From Synechococcus sp. PCC 6312 (GTDB lineage: Bacteria > Cyanobacteriota > Cyanobacteriia > Thermosynechococcales > Thermosynechococcaceae), in NCBI RefSeq assembly GCF_000316685.1, contig NC_019680.1:1799501-1863500 (forward strand): a DNA stretch of 64,000 bases, read 5' to 3'. Shown here one piece after another: positions 25,638 to 34,907 of the stretch. Every line of letters starts with the position of its first letter. The first letter of the stretch is position 1. The position numbers and the translations under genes were made by a program. The notes below the pieces were generated by a model, which saw only the letters and a list, made by a program, of their open reading frames with translations, made no database searches and was not told the DNA's origin.

Positions 25638-27803
25638 TTAATCTCGCCCACCAAAGAGCCAATTGATATTGATACCCACAGACTTGCCATCTTGAGCAAT
25701 GAATCCCCCCACAGGCATACTCTGGCCAGCGGCATTACTCCCGTAAATATCAATACTGAAATTAGTTCTGGGAATGGTATAGCGAATCCCGCCACTAAAT
25801 ACCGAACGTTGCCCAGTCAAAATTGGGGTTGCTTCAGCAATCAGCTGCAGGCCTGGGAAAACCTCAAAATTGGCCCCAAATCCTAGCCCAACGGGGACTT
25901 GATGATCACCCATGAGCGCGACTTTGGGATTAAAGAATAGGGCCAAAGAATCAATCGGGCGATAATTCATCGGAAGTTGCAGGGTAGCAATAGAAATTTG
26001 CCCACTGACGGCACGGTTAAAGGAGCCTTGAAAACCAATGGAGAAGGGATCGCCCTGGCTTTGATCGAGGAAGCGTATTTTTGCCGCCAGGCCAAAGTTG
26101 GTTTGATTGCTATAGTTGACCCCAGGCAAAAGACTAACTCCATCCTCTGGTTTCTCAACAAACAATTCAAACTGGGTATCGTAGGTTAAGCCAACCGCCA
26201 CACTGCCGCCATTGCCAACTCCGCCAAAGTTTCCATGCAAGCGCATCATTTCCGGTAAGAGCGTATCAGCGGTAACTAGGGTAATCCCATTCAGCAACAA
26301 TTGCCGATCCCGTTCGGTCAGGGGAACCCGGGGCCGGTCACGAAAACTAGGCAGGAAATTCTGACCAAACTCAGGCGTGTAGGTTAAACCAGTGCCAAAG
26401 GAAACACTAGCCCCATCGGGGGGAAAGGCAATGGTTCGCAGGGTTGGCGTTGTCCCAAAGGCATTGGTGGCATAGAGATCCACCCCAACCGCTGGATTGA
26501 CGAGAAAGCGAAAACCACCACTCCAGACCGGGGTGATAAATAACTGACCATTGGCGGCATTGATGGCATTTTGCCCAGGCCCAAAGGGAACCGTAACATC
26601 CCCAAACACGCTCACCTGCTGATTAAACTTCCAGCTAAAGCCTGTCCCAAGGTTAAAATTCGTCCCATAGAAGGGCTGCCCCCCGGTGAAGGTACTGGGC
26701 AAAAAGGTAATGCTGGGGGTCAAATGCCACTGAAAATGCCCATCATCATCAAATGTCCAAGTTAAGGGCGATTGAATCGAACCCACAATCATGCTGTCTT
26801 TAGTTGTTCCCAGGCCTGGGGCAAAGACAAAATTACTTGAGCTAAATTGCAGGTACTCAATCGAGCCGCCCACCGACCAAGCCAGGTTATCCCCCTTAAA
26901 CACTTGGTATTTGAAGTTTGGCGCAATAGTCACGACTGTGATTTCGGGATTTTGTCCTTTGATGAAGCGGTAAATTGGATCGTCATAGAAATTAGCGGTT
27001 AGCCCCAATTGCCACCGATCCGTTACCCCCCCATCCACGGAGCCATAAAAGACCTCCAGTCCATTACCCGGATCCAAGTCGGGATTGGTGGTGTAGGTAA
27101 ATAGCCCCCCAGTAAACTGAATTGTCCCCGCGGGCAGGTGGTTGGCGGTATCCAGGTTGAAAAGTCGGATTGGCGGGAGCATTAGGGGAGTAGGCGTAAA
27201 TTCAGGAGTCAACTCAGCGGGTATGGGTTCAGGATTATCTGGCGTGTCGGCATTCTGAGTCACGGCGTTGGGGCGAATACTGGTGGCATCCTCCTCCAAT
27301 AACGAAGAGGCATTACGATTACTGCCGGTCTGGTCGGTGGTTAAAAGCCCATTTTGACTGGTCACCGGAGTGGGCGGATTAGAGGGAGTTGGCTGGCTAG
27401 GTTGGGGAGAGTTGGGGGTTATGGTCTGGCTTCCGCCAGGAGTTTGTGCCTCAACAATTGGTGTATTGATCAACAGGCCATTTCGACTGATGACCGGCGT
27501 TGGCGGGTTAGTTCGGGAAGAACTAGGGCTTAAATTCTGGCTCCCAGTTTGTGTCTCAACAACCGGGGCTTTGATCAACAGACCATTTCGACTGATGACT
27601 GGCGTTGGCGGGTTAGGTTGGGGAGAACTGGGGCTTAAATTCTGGCTTCCAGCAGGAGTTTGTGTCTCAATAACCGGGGGATTGCCTTGGGGTTGCTCAG
27701 GTTTAGGCAGATCAGATGCAGTTTCTGGTGGTATGGGCAGAGCATAGGTAGACGTCCCCAGGCCCCACCACATTAGTCCCGTTGCCCATAATAATTTTTT
27801 CAT
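25638..27803 (-). CDS. Predicted outer-membrane beta-barrel protein with Pro/Ser-rich repeats
   Basis: The 721-aa protein has a signal peptide (MKKLLWATGLMWWGLGTSTYA). A low-complexity N-terminal stretch to ~210 follows, containing tandem 35-residue repeats (NPPTPVISRNGLLI and similar). The remainder is rich in alternating strands and aromatic girdles (FTGGLFTYTT, FGTGLTYTPEFG, FSGGIRYTIPRTNFSIDIYG) and ends in FG-GRD. It resembles cyanobacterial porin-like or transport barrels, but no family is certain. Its gene follows a glycosyltransferase by 18 bp. Confidence 0.7.
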   Translation of the reverse strand: MKKLLWATGLMWWGLGTSTYALPIPPETASDLPKPEQPQGNPPVIETQTPAGSQNLSPSSPQPNPPTPVISRNGLLIKAPVVETQTGSQNLSPSSSRTNPPTPVISRNGLLINTPIVEAQTPGGSQTITPNSPQPSQPTPSNPPTPVTSQNGLLTTDQTGSNRNASSLLEEDATSIRPNAVTQNADTPDNPEPIPAELTPEFTPTPLMLPPIRLFNLDTANHLPAGTIQFTGGLFTYTTNPDLDPGNGLEVFYGSVDGGVTDRWQLGLTANFYDDPIYRFIKGQNPEITVVTIAPNFKYQVFKGDNLAWSVGGSIEYLQFSSSNFVFAPGLGTTKDSMIVGSIQSPLTWTFDDDGHFQWHLTPSITFLPSTFTGGQPFYGTNFNLGTGFSWKFNQQVSVFGDVTVPFGPGQNAINAANGQLFITPVWSGGFRFLVNPAVGVDLYATNAFGTTPTLRTIAFPPDGASVSFGTGLTYTPEFGQNFLPSFRDRPRVPLTERDRQLLLNGITLVTADTLLPEMMRLHGNFGGVGNGGSVAVGLTYDTQFELFVEKPEDGVSLLPGVNYSNQTNFGLAAKIRFLDQSQGDPFSIGFQGSFNRAVSGQISIATLQLPMNYRPIDSLALFFNPKVALMGDHQVPVGLGFGANFEVFPGLQLIAEATPILTGQRSVFSGGIRYTIPRTNFSIDIYGSNAAGQSMPVGGFIAQDGKSVGININWLFGGRD
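27365..27675. repeat. In-frame tandem repeats, ~105 bp units
   Basis: Within the barrel-protein gene, the unit beginning GATCAACAG at 27468 recurs at 27573, 105 bp later, with high identity. Flanking units carry small in-frame indels. The encoded unit is about 35 residues (NPPTPVISRNGLL followed by VETQT-x-GSQNLSPSS). Copy number could vary between strains by slippage. Confidence 0.75.
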
Positions 27804-27891
27804 TGGTCTTTATACCCCTCACACCGCATTTTGTTAAGCGCGCTTTGCCAAACTTTACCGCAAACTACCTGTACTTAACTCTATCCCCTGC

Positions 27892-29025
27892 TTAAAAATC
27901 AACGCCCCGCTTTAGGTCAATCCCGCGTTCGGCATAGTGTTTGTGGCAAATCATCTCTGAGTGGACACTAGCTAAGTCAAAATAGGCGGGGGGATGCTTA
28001 CAGCGGCCGGTGATGATAATTTCTGTATCCCGTGGTTTACGGAGAAAGGCCTGGACAATGGGTTCAACGGGTAGAAGTTCTAAATCTACGGTGGGATTTA
28101 ACTCATCTAAGATAATGGTTTTGTAGAACCCAGAGGCAATGGCCATCCGGGCAATTTCCCAACCTCGTTCTGCTTCCACATAGTCCAATTCCTGTTGCTG
28201 TCCCCGCCAAACAATCGCATCCCGGCCACAGCGTTGATGATCCACGAGATAGGGATAACTCTGCTGAAGGGCCGCAATGGCCGCATCTTCCGTATAGCCT
28301 TGGCCCCCCTTAAGCCACTGCATAATGAGTACCCGATGGGATTGATCTTGGCTAATGCCTTTACCGATGGCCTGGAGGGCTTTACCGAGGGCACTGGTGG
28401 ATTTACCTTTGCCGTCACCCGTATAAATTTCAATCCCTTCAATCCCTTGTTCGATGGCGATGGGATGAAAGTGAGGCCGCATTTCTGAGTGGAGATCGGC
28501 AATTTCTAAAAGTTGGTGTGGAGTCCCCCGGCCCGTGGTGATAATTTCGAGATCATCGGATTTTTTCTTCAGTACCCGCACCACTTCATCCACGGGCAAC
28601 AGGCCCAAGTCTAAAACTGGATTCAGTTCATCTAAAACAATGACGGAATAAAGTCCAGAGGCAATGGCTCCTTTGGCAATATCCCAGCCCCGTTGCGCTT
28701 CTTGGCGATCTAAGCGGGTAATTTGGTCGGCATTAAAAAACTCAGCCCGTCCGGTCCGCACCTGATCAATGAGATGGGGAAACCCCCGTTGCAAGGCTTC
28801 AATGGCGGCATCTTCGGCATAGTCACGGCCCGGCCCCTTGAGAAACCGCAACAGCAAAACCCGCGTGTGCCAGGCCGAAGCAATCCCCAGGCCAATGGAG
28901 CGCAACACCACCCCTAAGGCTGCTTGGGATTTTCCCTTGCCGGCCCCGTCATAGACATGGATTTGTCCGGTTTGGCGTTCCGGTCTAATTTGGGCGGTTT
29001 GAATACCAATACCACTGCGCGTCAT
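27892..29025 (-). CDS. cobO: Double-domain cob(I)yrinate/cobalamin adenosyltransferase
   Basis: The 377-aa protein contains two complete CobO/BtuR-type domains in tandem. The first (about 15-185) has the P-loop DGAGKGKSQAALG and VLDELNPVLDLGLL. The second (about 190-370) has GDGKGKSTSALG and ILDELNPTVDLELL. Each also has ITTGRG/IITGRC and a terminal SEM motif. Single-domain CobO is about 190 aa and works as a dimer, adding the 5'-deoxyadenosyl group from ATP to corrinoid cobalt; here dimer halves appear fused. No cobalamin riboswitch was seen upstream. Confidence 0.9.
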   Translation of the reverse strand: MTRSGIGIQTAQIRPERQTGQIHVYDGAGKGKSQAALGVVLRSIGLGIASAWHTRVLLLRFLKGPGRDYAEDAAIEALQRGFPHLIDQVRTGRAEFFNADQITRLDRQEAQRGWDIAKGAIASGLYSVIVLDELNPVLDLGLLPVDEVVRVLKKKSDDLEIITTGRGTPHQLLEIADLHSEMRPHFHPIAIEQGIEGIEIYTGDGKGKSTSALGKALQAIGKGISQDQSHRVLIMQWLKGGQGYTEDAAIAALQQSYPYLVDHQRCGRDAIVWRGQQQELDYVEAERGWEIARMAIASGFYKTIILDELNPTVDLELLPVEPIVQAFLRKPRDTEIIITGRCKHPPAYFDLASVHSEMICHKHYAERGIDLKRGVDF

Positions 29026-29174
29026 GGAAACAATTACCAGGCCTGGGGGATAGCCACTATCTTAAGGGGGATTGATTTCTCTATTTTAGTTGAATTACCT
29101 GAGCCGGCCGAAAGGAGATTGGAATCGCAGATTAAGCCAAGCCAGGGATAAATGAAGAACTGACTAGACTAGAA

Positions 29175-30038
29175 ATGTCCTCCCCGAATGTTGATATGAG
29201 TTATCTGGATACCGCCGCCGAATTTTACGCTACTGTTGCCCAAACCCCGGACATTGGCCTGTGTTGTGTTAATGAAGAAATTCAGGCTCTCCCAGATTTA
29301 GTCATTCCTGACATCATGCAGGCCATGAACTATGGCTGTGGGACGACGGTACAGGCCTCAGAATTAGCTAATCAACCAACTGTACTTTATGTGGGTGTGG
29401 GTGGGGGCCTGGAAGCACTCCAGTTTGCCTATTTTGCTCGCCGGCCTGGGGCGGTAATTGCCGTAGATCCCGTTGCAGAAATGCGGGAGGCGGCCCAACG
29501 AAACTTAGTCGAAGCAGCCCGACTTAATCCCTGGTTTGATCCCGCCTTTGTCCAAATCTGTGCTGGGGATGCCTTTCATTTGCCCTTAGCCGCTGAGTCG
29601 GTGGATGTCGTCGCCCAAAATTGTTTATTCAATATCTTTGAACCTACTGATTTAGCCCTTGCCCTCAAGGAAGCTGCCCGTGTCCTCAAGCCCCAAGGCC
29701 GATTGCTGATGAGTGACCCGATTACCACCATCCCCATTCCCGAACATTTACGCCAAGATGAACGACTGCGGGCCATGTGTTTATCGGGGGCCTTGACCTA
29801 CGCGGAATATATTCAGCATCTAGCCCAGGCCGGGTTTGGTCAAATTGAAATTCGCGCCCGCCGCCCCTATCGTGTTTTGGATCAAGCAACCTACCACCTA
29901 GATCACGATATTGCCTTGGACAGCCTGGATTCAGTGGCTATAAAAACGCCAGTAACCTGTGGTGGCCCGAAGATCATTGATTTATCCGCAGACAGGGCCG
30001 TGATCTCCAATGGCCAGGCCCCGAAATGTTGTGGTTAG
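29175..30038 (+). CDS. arsM: Arsenite S-adenosylmethionine methyltransferase
   Basis: The 287-aa protein matches the cyanobacterial ArsM type of arsenosugar pathways: GLCCVN near residue 28, NYGCGTTVQASEL, motif I TVLYVGVGGGLEALQFAY, then AGDAFHLPLAAESVDVVAQNCLFNIFEP. The conserved cysteines bind As(III), which is methylated in the cytosol. The C-terminus ends early in KCCG, shorter than some homologues, but retains terminal cysteines. The usual radical-SAM partner ArsS is not adjacent. It is divergent from cobO. Confidence 0.85.
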   Translation: MSSPNVDMSYLDTAAEFYATVAQTPDIGLCCVNEEIQALPDLVIPDIMQAMNYGCGTTVQASELANQPTVLYVGVGGGLEALQFAYFARRPGAVIAVDPVAEMREAAQRNLVEAARLNPWFDPAFVQICAGDAFHLPLAAESVDVVAQNCLFNIFEPTDLALALKEAARVLKPQGRLLMSDPITTIPIPEHLRQDERLRAMCLSGALTYAEYIQHLAQAGFGQIEIRARRPYRVLDQATYHLDHDIALDSLDSVAIKTPVTCGGPKIIDLSADRAVISNGQAPKCCG

Positions 30039-30135
30039 TTTCCTTCCAAAAACAATTGTGATTAGTTATTGATGATCAGCCCGATCCCTCTTGCCATTGA
30101 TTAGGATAGAGGTCTGGTCTTGCAGGGATGAGCTG

Positions 30136-30561
30136 ATGAAAAAGGTTTTGGCCTTAGTCCTGATCGCGCTACTTTGGCTCGGTTGTACTCCCCCAGGCCT
30201 GGCCGCCATATCCCCCACAGATGTGAGCGTCACCCTAGGCAATACATCCGATGAGTTAAAGTTTTTCCCGAATCAGTTTGAGTTTAAAACCGGACAGAAA
30301 TACAAACTAACCTTAACGAACCCCAGTCATCTGAAGCACTATTTCACGGCCAAAGACTTTGCAGATAACAGTTGGACACAAAAAGTTGAAGCGGGGCAAG
30401 TGGAAGTCAAAGGCGCAATCCATGAACTAGAACTCCGGCCTGGGGCAACGGCGGAATGGTTTTTTGTGCCGATGAAACCCGGAACCTATCAACTCCATTG
30501 CTCTGTACCCGGCCATCAAGCAGCGGGCATGGTGGGGGAAATTATCTTAAAAGAGTCTTGA
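30136..30561 (+). CDS. Secreted cupredoxin-like copper protein
   Basis: The ATG at 30136 opens a signal peptide (MKKVLALVLIALLWLGC, then GLAAIS); the Cys could be a lipoprotein site though the box is not canonical. The mature ~120-aa domain has cupredoxin copper ligands: a histidine in SHLKHYF, and C, H and M in LHCSVPGHQAAGM. It is therefore probably a periplasmic or lumenal electron-transfer or copper-handling protein of the plastocyanin/azurin group, but divergent from PetE. Confidence 0.8.
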   Translation: MKKVLALVLIALLWLGCTPPGLAAISPTDVSVTLGNTSDELKFFPNQFEFKTGQKYKLTLTNPSHLKHYFTAKDFADNSWTQKVEAGQVEVKGAIHELELRPGATAEWFFVPMKPGTYQLHCSVPGHQAAGMVGEIILKES

Positions 30562-30570
30562 GGTCAAAAA

Positions 30571-30783
30571 ATGCTAGAAATTCCTAAACAATATGTCCTG
30601 GATGAGCAGCAACAGATTCTTGCGGTTCAGATCCCTATCGCTGTTTATCACCAAATTGAAGCAGTCTTAGAAGACTTTGGTTTGGCAGAACTGATGAAAG
30701 AGGTGGAAAATGATGAACTACTGTCTGGAGCGGCGGCTGAATCTTATTATCAATCGCTGAAGTCCGAAAATGTGGCAGGTTGA
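30571..30783 (+). CDS. Antitoxin of a RelBE/ParDE-like module
   Basis: The 70-aa acidic protein begins with a strand-rich segment (MLEIPKQYVLDEQQQILAVQIP) and continues as a helix (YHQIEAVLEDFGLAELMKEVEND). It overlaps the downstream RelE-like toxin gene by 14 bp, the usual antitoxin-first arrangement. It probably binds the toxin and autoregulates the operon. No CCAGGCC motifs occur in this pair, which fits a mobile origin. Confidence 0.75.
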   Translation: MLEIPKQYVLDEQQQILAVQIPIAVYHQIEAVLEDFGLAELMKEVENDELLSGAAAESYYQSLKSENVAG

Positions 30784-31042
30784 CTATACCAAGAAATTTC
30801 TCAAAGAACTTGCTGACCTGCCTAGCCATATCCAAGATCGAGTTGAATCTATTGTTTTTCAAGAACTCAGATCAGATAACCCATTTGCGCTTGGCTATAT
30901 TGAAAAAATGAAAGGTTATCCTGATAAGTATAAAATTCGGATTGGTGATTACCGTATTGGGATCACGATCAATAGATCAGAACAACGAATTATTTGCCAG
31001 AGAATTGCTCATCGTCGAGAAATATACAGAATTTTCCCCTAA
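30770..31042 (+). CDS. RelE/ParE-family toxin
   Basis: The 90-aa basic protein has the fold signature: MWQVDYTKKFLKELADLPSHIQDRVESIV, then KMKGYPDKYKIRIGDYRIGITI and the C-terminal RIAHRREIYRIFP. The last motif holds the basic residues used by RelE-type mRNA interferases. It likely cleaves translated mRNA in the ribosomal A site; ParE-type gyrase poisons share the fold. It lies directly downstream of, and overlapping, its antitoxin. Confidence 0.82.
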   Translation: MWQVDYTKKFLKELADLPSHIQDRVESIVFQELRSDNPFALGYIEKMKGYPDKYKIRIGDYRIGITINRSEQRIICQRIAHRREIYRIFP

Positions 31043-31129
31043 GTTGAAGTTTTAAAAAACAATACCTAGCTTTCTGGGTTTTAGGGTTATGATTTATCAG
31101 TTACGCCAGCTTGACTCACCTCGGTGATC

Positions 31130-33196
31130 ATGTCCGCCCCCCGCCTCCATCCCGATACGATTGAACAGGTACGCGCCCGCGTCGATATTGTCGAGGTCGT
31201 GTCTGAGCATGTGGCCCTACGCAAGCGCGGGAAGGATTTTGTTGGCTGCTGCCCCTTCCACGATGAAAAATCTCCCAGTTTTAGTGTCAGTCCGGCCAAG
31301 GGCTTTTACTACTGCTTTGGCTGTGGGGCTGGGGGCAATGCGGTTAAGTTCTTGATGGAGGTGCAAAAACGCTCCTTTGGTGAGGTGGTTCTTGATCTAG
31401 CCCAACGCTATCAAGTCCCGGTTCGTACCGTTGATGAACACCAACGCCAGGCCCTGCAACAGGAGCTTTCCCTCAAAGAGCAGCTTTACGAAATTTTGGC
31501 TCTGACCTGCTCGTTTTATGAACACGCCCTCCGACAACCCACCGGCCAAGCGGCGTTAGAGTATGCGGTTAATAAACGGGGCCTGGATGAAGCAACACTA
31601 CAGCAGTTTCAAATTGGCTATGCTCCGGCCGGGTGGCAAGTCCTCTATCGCTATCTTGTGGAGCAAAAGGGTTATCCCGCCTCCCTCGTGGAACAGGCCG
31701 GGCTGATTGTCCCCCGCAACCAAGGAGATGGCTACTATGACCGCTTCCGGGATCGGTTGGTGATTCCGATTCATGATCCCCAAGGGCGAGTGGTGGGTTT
31801 TGGCAGTCGGACGTTAACCAATGAAGAACCAAAATATCTCAACTCTCCCGAAACACCACTGTTTAGCAAAGGGAAATTGCTGTTTGGCCTGGACAAAGCC
31901 CGCCATGACATTGCCAAACAAGACCAGGCCATTGTGGTGGAAGGCTATTTTGATGTGATTGCCCTGCATCGGGCCGGAATTACGCAAGCTGTCGCTACCC
32001 TTGGAACTGCCCTCAGTAAAGAACAAGTCCGGCAACTGTTGCGCTATCTGGATTCTAAGCAAGTCATCCTTAACTTTGATGCCGACAAGGCCGGAGAAAA
32101 GGCCGCCCAACGGGCCATCGGGGAAGTGGCAGATTTAGCCTATAGCGGCGATGTCCAGTTGCGGATTTTAACGATTCCCCAGGGGAAAGACCCGGATGAG
32201 TTTCTAAGGCAACACTCGGCCCAAGATTATCTAAATCTGGTTAGTGCGGCCCCCTTGTGGTTAGATTGGCAGATTCAGGGACTCCTGGACACCCACGATT
32301 TATCCCAGGCCGATCAGTTTCAAGAGGTTACCCACAAAATTACGGCCCTCCTTGGGAAATTGCCCAGTGCCACTCTCCGTAGTCATTACATCCATCGCTG
32401 TGCCGAACTGTTGGGACAAGGGGATACGCGATTAACTCTCAGGCTAGAAGAATCCTTACGGCAACAGGTGCGGGGGCAACGCTGGCATGGACAAGGGCAA
32501 AAATGGCAACGACCGGCCGACACCACTCTCCGGGAAGCCGCAGAAGCTCAACTGTTACGGATTTATTTACACCTGCCCAACCAACGCGCAGCAATCCGCC
32601 AAGTGCTTCAAGATCGGGATTTAGAGTTCAGCTTTTCCCATCATCGGTTTTTGTGGCGACAAATCCTTAGCCTTGAAGAATCAGCCTTTGCCGGATTACC
32701 TGCTCCTGATGATCCCTATGGGGCCGAGTGGTTGCCCGTTCATCATGATTTGGATTTAATTACTGCGGTTCAAGATTTATGTACAGAGTTTCATACGGAA
32801 CTGCATCAAATTTGGAACCTATTGCAACTCGATGAAAAGACCCGCTTAGATCTGCATCGGCCTACCTTATCCATTCAAGCCGCGGCAGCGTCCCTCGAAC
32901 GAATTATGGTGGAAAAACGCTGTCGGCACTTACTCCAGGCCTGGGGAGAAACGATGACCTTAGTGCTTCAAGAATCCTTGGCTGGGGAAGCCCTACGCAC
33001 CTATTTAGATCGCCTGATGTTAGATGAAACGGTTCCGATGCAAGATTTTCCGGGAGTGAATCATGAGCGATTGGCAACTCTGGAAAAATTACGCCAAGAC
33101 TACTATCAACATCGCCACTATTTACAACAGTTGGATCAACAACGTTGCCCAGATTGGTGTGATTTAGTTGCCGCTAATGAAGCAATTAGCCAATGA
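31130..33196 (+). CDS. dnaG: DNA primase
   Basis: The roughly 688-aa protein synthesises RNA primers at the replication fork. The zinc-binding domain has CCPFHDEKSPSFSVSP with FYYCFGCGAGGNAVKF (Cys/His-x2/Cys-x2-Cys). The RNA polymerase domain follows, and the Toprim motif is in IVVEGYFDVIALHRAG and NFDADKAG. The C-terminal helicase-interacting region is present. ATG at 31130 is preferred over a GTG two codons earlier. It is not in a dnaG-rpoD operon here. Confidence 0.96.
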   Translation: MSAPRLHPDTIEQVRARVDIVEVVSEHVALRKRGKDFVGCCPFHDEKSPSFSVSPAKGFYYCFGCGAGGNAVKFLMEVQKRSFGEVVLDLAQRYQVPVRTVDEHQRQALQQELSLKEQLYEILALTCSFYEHALRQPTGQAALEYAVNKRGLDEATLQQFQIGYAPAGWQVLYRYLVEQKGYPASLVEQAGLIVPRNQGDGYYDRFRDRLVIPIHDPQGRVVGFGSRTLTNEEPKYLNSPETPLFSKGKLLFGLDKARHDIAKQDQAIVVEGYFDVIALHRAGITQAVATLGTALSKEQVRQLLRYLDSKQVILNFDADKAGEKAAQRAIGEVADLAYSGDVQLRILTIPQGKDPDEFLRQHSAQDYLNLVSAAPLWLDWQIQGLLDTHDLSQADQFQEVTHKITALLGKLPSATLRSHYIHRCAELLGQGDTRLTLRLEESLRQQVRGQRWHGQGQKWQRPADTTLREAAEAQLLRIYLHLPNQRAAIRQVLQDRDLEFSFSHHRFLWRQILSLEESAFAGLPAPDDPYGAEWLPVHHDLDLITAVQDLCTEFHTELHQIWNLLQLDEKTRLDLHRPTLSIQAAAASLERIMVEKRCRHLLQAWGETMTLVLQESLAGEALRTYLDRLMLDETVPMQDFPGVNHERLATLEKLRQDYYQHRHYLQQLDQQRCPDWCDLVAANEAISQ

Positions 33197-33209
33197 GGGG
33201 ATTGAAGCA

Positions 33210-34898
33210 CTAAGAAGATAGCGGGGTATTGGGGCTGTGATGTTCCTGTAGCCAAGAATCCAGGCCAGAGCCAGGGGTATCGGATTCAATTTGGCCGTAA
33301 TCCAGTTTGATAATGCGGTCTGCCACTTTGAAATAGCGATCATCATGACTAATGGCGAAGATGGTTTTTCCGCGTTGTTTCAGGGTTGGCAGCATTTGGG
33401 TATAGAAGAAATCTCGGAAGATCGGATCCTGATCGGCGGCCCATTCGTCAAACAGATAAATTGGGCGGTTTTCTAAGTAAGCCGTTAATAACCCAAGGCG
33501 TTTGCGTTCCCCCTGGGATAAATTAGTTGTAGAAAGTCGATCCCCTTGAATAGAAACTTTATGGGTCAGCCGGAGCAGTTTGATGTAATCCTCGGCCTGG
33601 GTCAAATTATTTTTAGTTTCAATTCCCAAAAGACGATCAAACAAAAAGAAGTCTGAAAACACAGTCGCAAAATGCTGCCGATACCATTCCTGTAAATCGG
33701 GGCTAATGACTTGGCCATCTAGACGAATTTCCCCATCTTCCGGCTCATACAGGCCAGTGATAATTTTAGCTAAGGTTGATTTACCGCTGCCATTGCCACC
33801 GACAATAAAGACCAATTCCCCGGCCTGGAATTTCAAATTTAAGGGGCCGAGGGTAAACGTGAACGGATTATCTTGACTGCCACTTTGATAGGTATGGCGA
33901 ATGTTAATCAGTTCTAGGGTTTGCCAGGCCCCGAGGGGAGGTAAATCTGCTTCTAAGGTTGTCGCTAAAACGTGTTCATTGAGGGATAACTGCAAGGATT
34001 CAACTTTTGTTAAAGCGACACTGGCCCGACTCAGGATTGGAATGGCTTCAATGACGTGCTGCATCGGTAACATTAAATAAATAATCGTCAAGACATAGCC
34101 CGACATCACCGGCCCACTCACCCCTAGCAAATTTGGCAGGGTAAAGAGGAAAAAACCAATGGTAACAAACAGGAGCAACTGCCCCCAACTGGCCGCAATG
34201 GCAAAGACCGTTAAGCCAATTTGATTTTGCTTGCGAGCCTCTGCTACGGTCGGTTGAAATTCTTCAGTGATAAAGGCCTGGCGGCGTTCCCGATTGAGCT
34301 TGAGTTCCTTATTGCCCTCAGTTAAGGCTCGAAAATGTTGAAACAGCCGATCCTGTTGTGACCTTGCCGCCGTTAAAAATCGCCCCGCTTTCCCCGCCAA
34401 AAAAAGATAACTCCCTGTCCCAAAGCCAATTAAGATAATCAAGATAAAAAATAGGGGAACGGAGAGCCAGGCCATGTAAAGTAAGCAGCCCAGCACAATG
34501 GCAACGGCATTAAATAAATTTGGCAAGACGGAAAATGACCGGGCCACCGCTTCTACATCGTCCGTTAAGGTGGCTAAGAGTTGGGCATTGCCGAGGGCTT
34601 CCAGTTGCCGCAGGGGTGAGGCTAAAATTCGACTTCCTAAAACTAAGCGCATCTCAGAAACAGCCTGTTGGGCGGCCTGGACGAGTAAAACTTGGGAAGC
34701 AAAATGAGTTAGGAGGAGAAGGATGCCTAAAAGCGTGAATCCCCAAGGTAAGACGGACTGCAAATCTGTAAAATTGTTCAGAGCCGCATTAATCAGGGCA
34801 ATTAATCCGGCCGTACTCGCCCCATTCAATAACCCTGCCAGGCCTGCCCCTGCCACTGTCCGCCATGCTGACCGAAGAAGTAAATAAAACAACTGCAC
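33210..34898 (-). CDS. Cyclic-peptide-type ABC exporter (YojI/PvdE-like), fused TMD-NBD
   Basis: The 562-aa half-transporter has six membrane helices (LINAALNNF, LLHLASQVL-like, IVLGCLLYMAWLSVPLFFILIIL) and a nucleotide-binding domain. That domain has Walker A VGGNGSGKSTLAKIITG, the signature LSQGERKRLGLL and Walker B IYLFDEWAADQDP. The W after the Walker B glutamate (DEWAADQDP) is typical of the cyclic peptide transporter family (TIGR01194), which exports siderophores or microcins. No peptide biosynthesis gene lies nearby. It may form a homodimer. Confidence 0.85.
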   Translation of the reverse strand: MQLFYLLLRSAWRTVAGAGLAGLLNGASTAGLIALINAALNNFTDLQSVLPWGFTLLGILLLLTHFASQVLLVQAAQQAVSEMRLVLGSRILASPLRQLEALGNAQLLATLTDDVEAVARSFSVLPNLFNAVAIVLGCLLYMAWLSVPLFFILIILIGFGTGSYLFLAGKAGRFLTAARSQQDRLFQHFRALTEGNKELKLNRERRQAFITEEFQPTVAEARKQNQIGLTVFAIAASWGQLLLFVTIGFFLFTLPNLLGVSGPVMSGYVLTIIYLMLPMQHVIEAIPILSRASVALTKVESLQLSLNEHVLATTLEADLPPLGAWQTLELINIRHTYQSGSQDNPFTFTLGPLNLKFQAGELVFIVGGNGSGKSTLAKIITGLYEPEDGEIRLDGQVISPDLQEWYRQHFATVFSDFFLFDRLLGIETKNNLTQAEDYIKLLRLTHKVSIQGDRLSTTNLSQGERKRLGLLTAYLENRPIYLFDEWAADQDPIFRDFFYTQMLPTLKQRGKTIFAISHDDRYFKVADRIIKLDYGQIESDTPGSGLDSWLQEHHSPNTPLSS

Positions 34899-34907
34899 TC
34901 GGCCTGT

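Noticed and set aside
27370-27747. 125-aa plus-strand frame across the tandem repeats
   Set aside because: It is the mirror of the repeat region of the barrel-protein gene; repetitiveness alone makes it look structured.
29026-29174. Cobalamin riboswitch upstream of the CobO gene
   Set aside because: The gap is short and no B12-box-like sequence or large fold was recognised.
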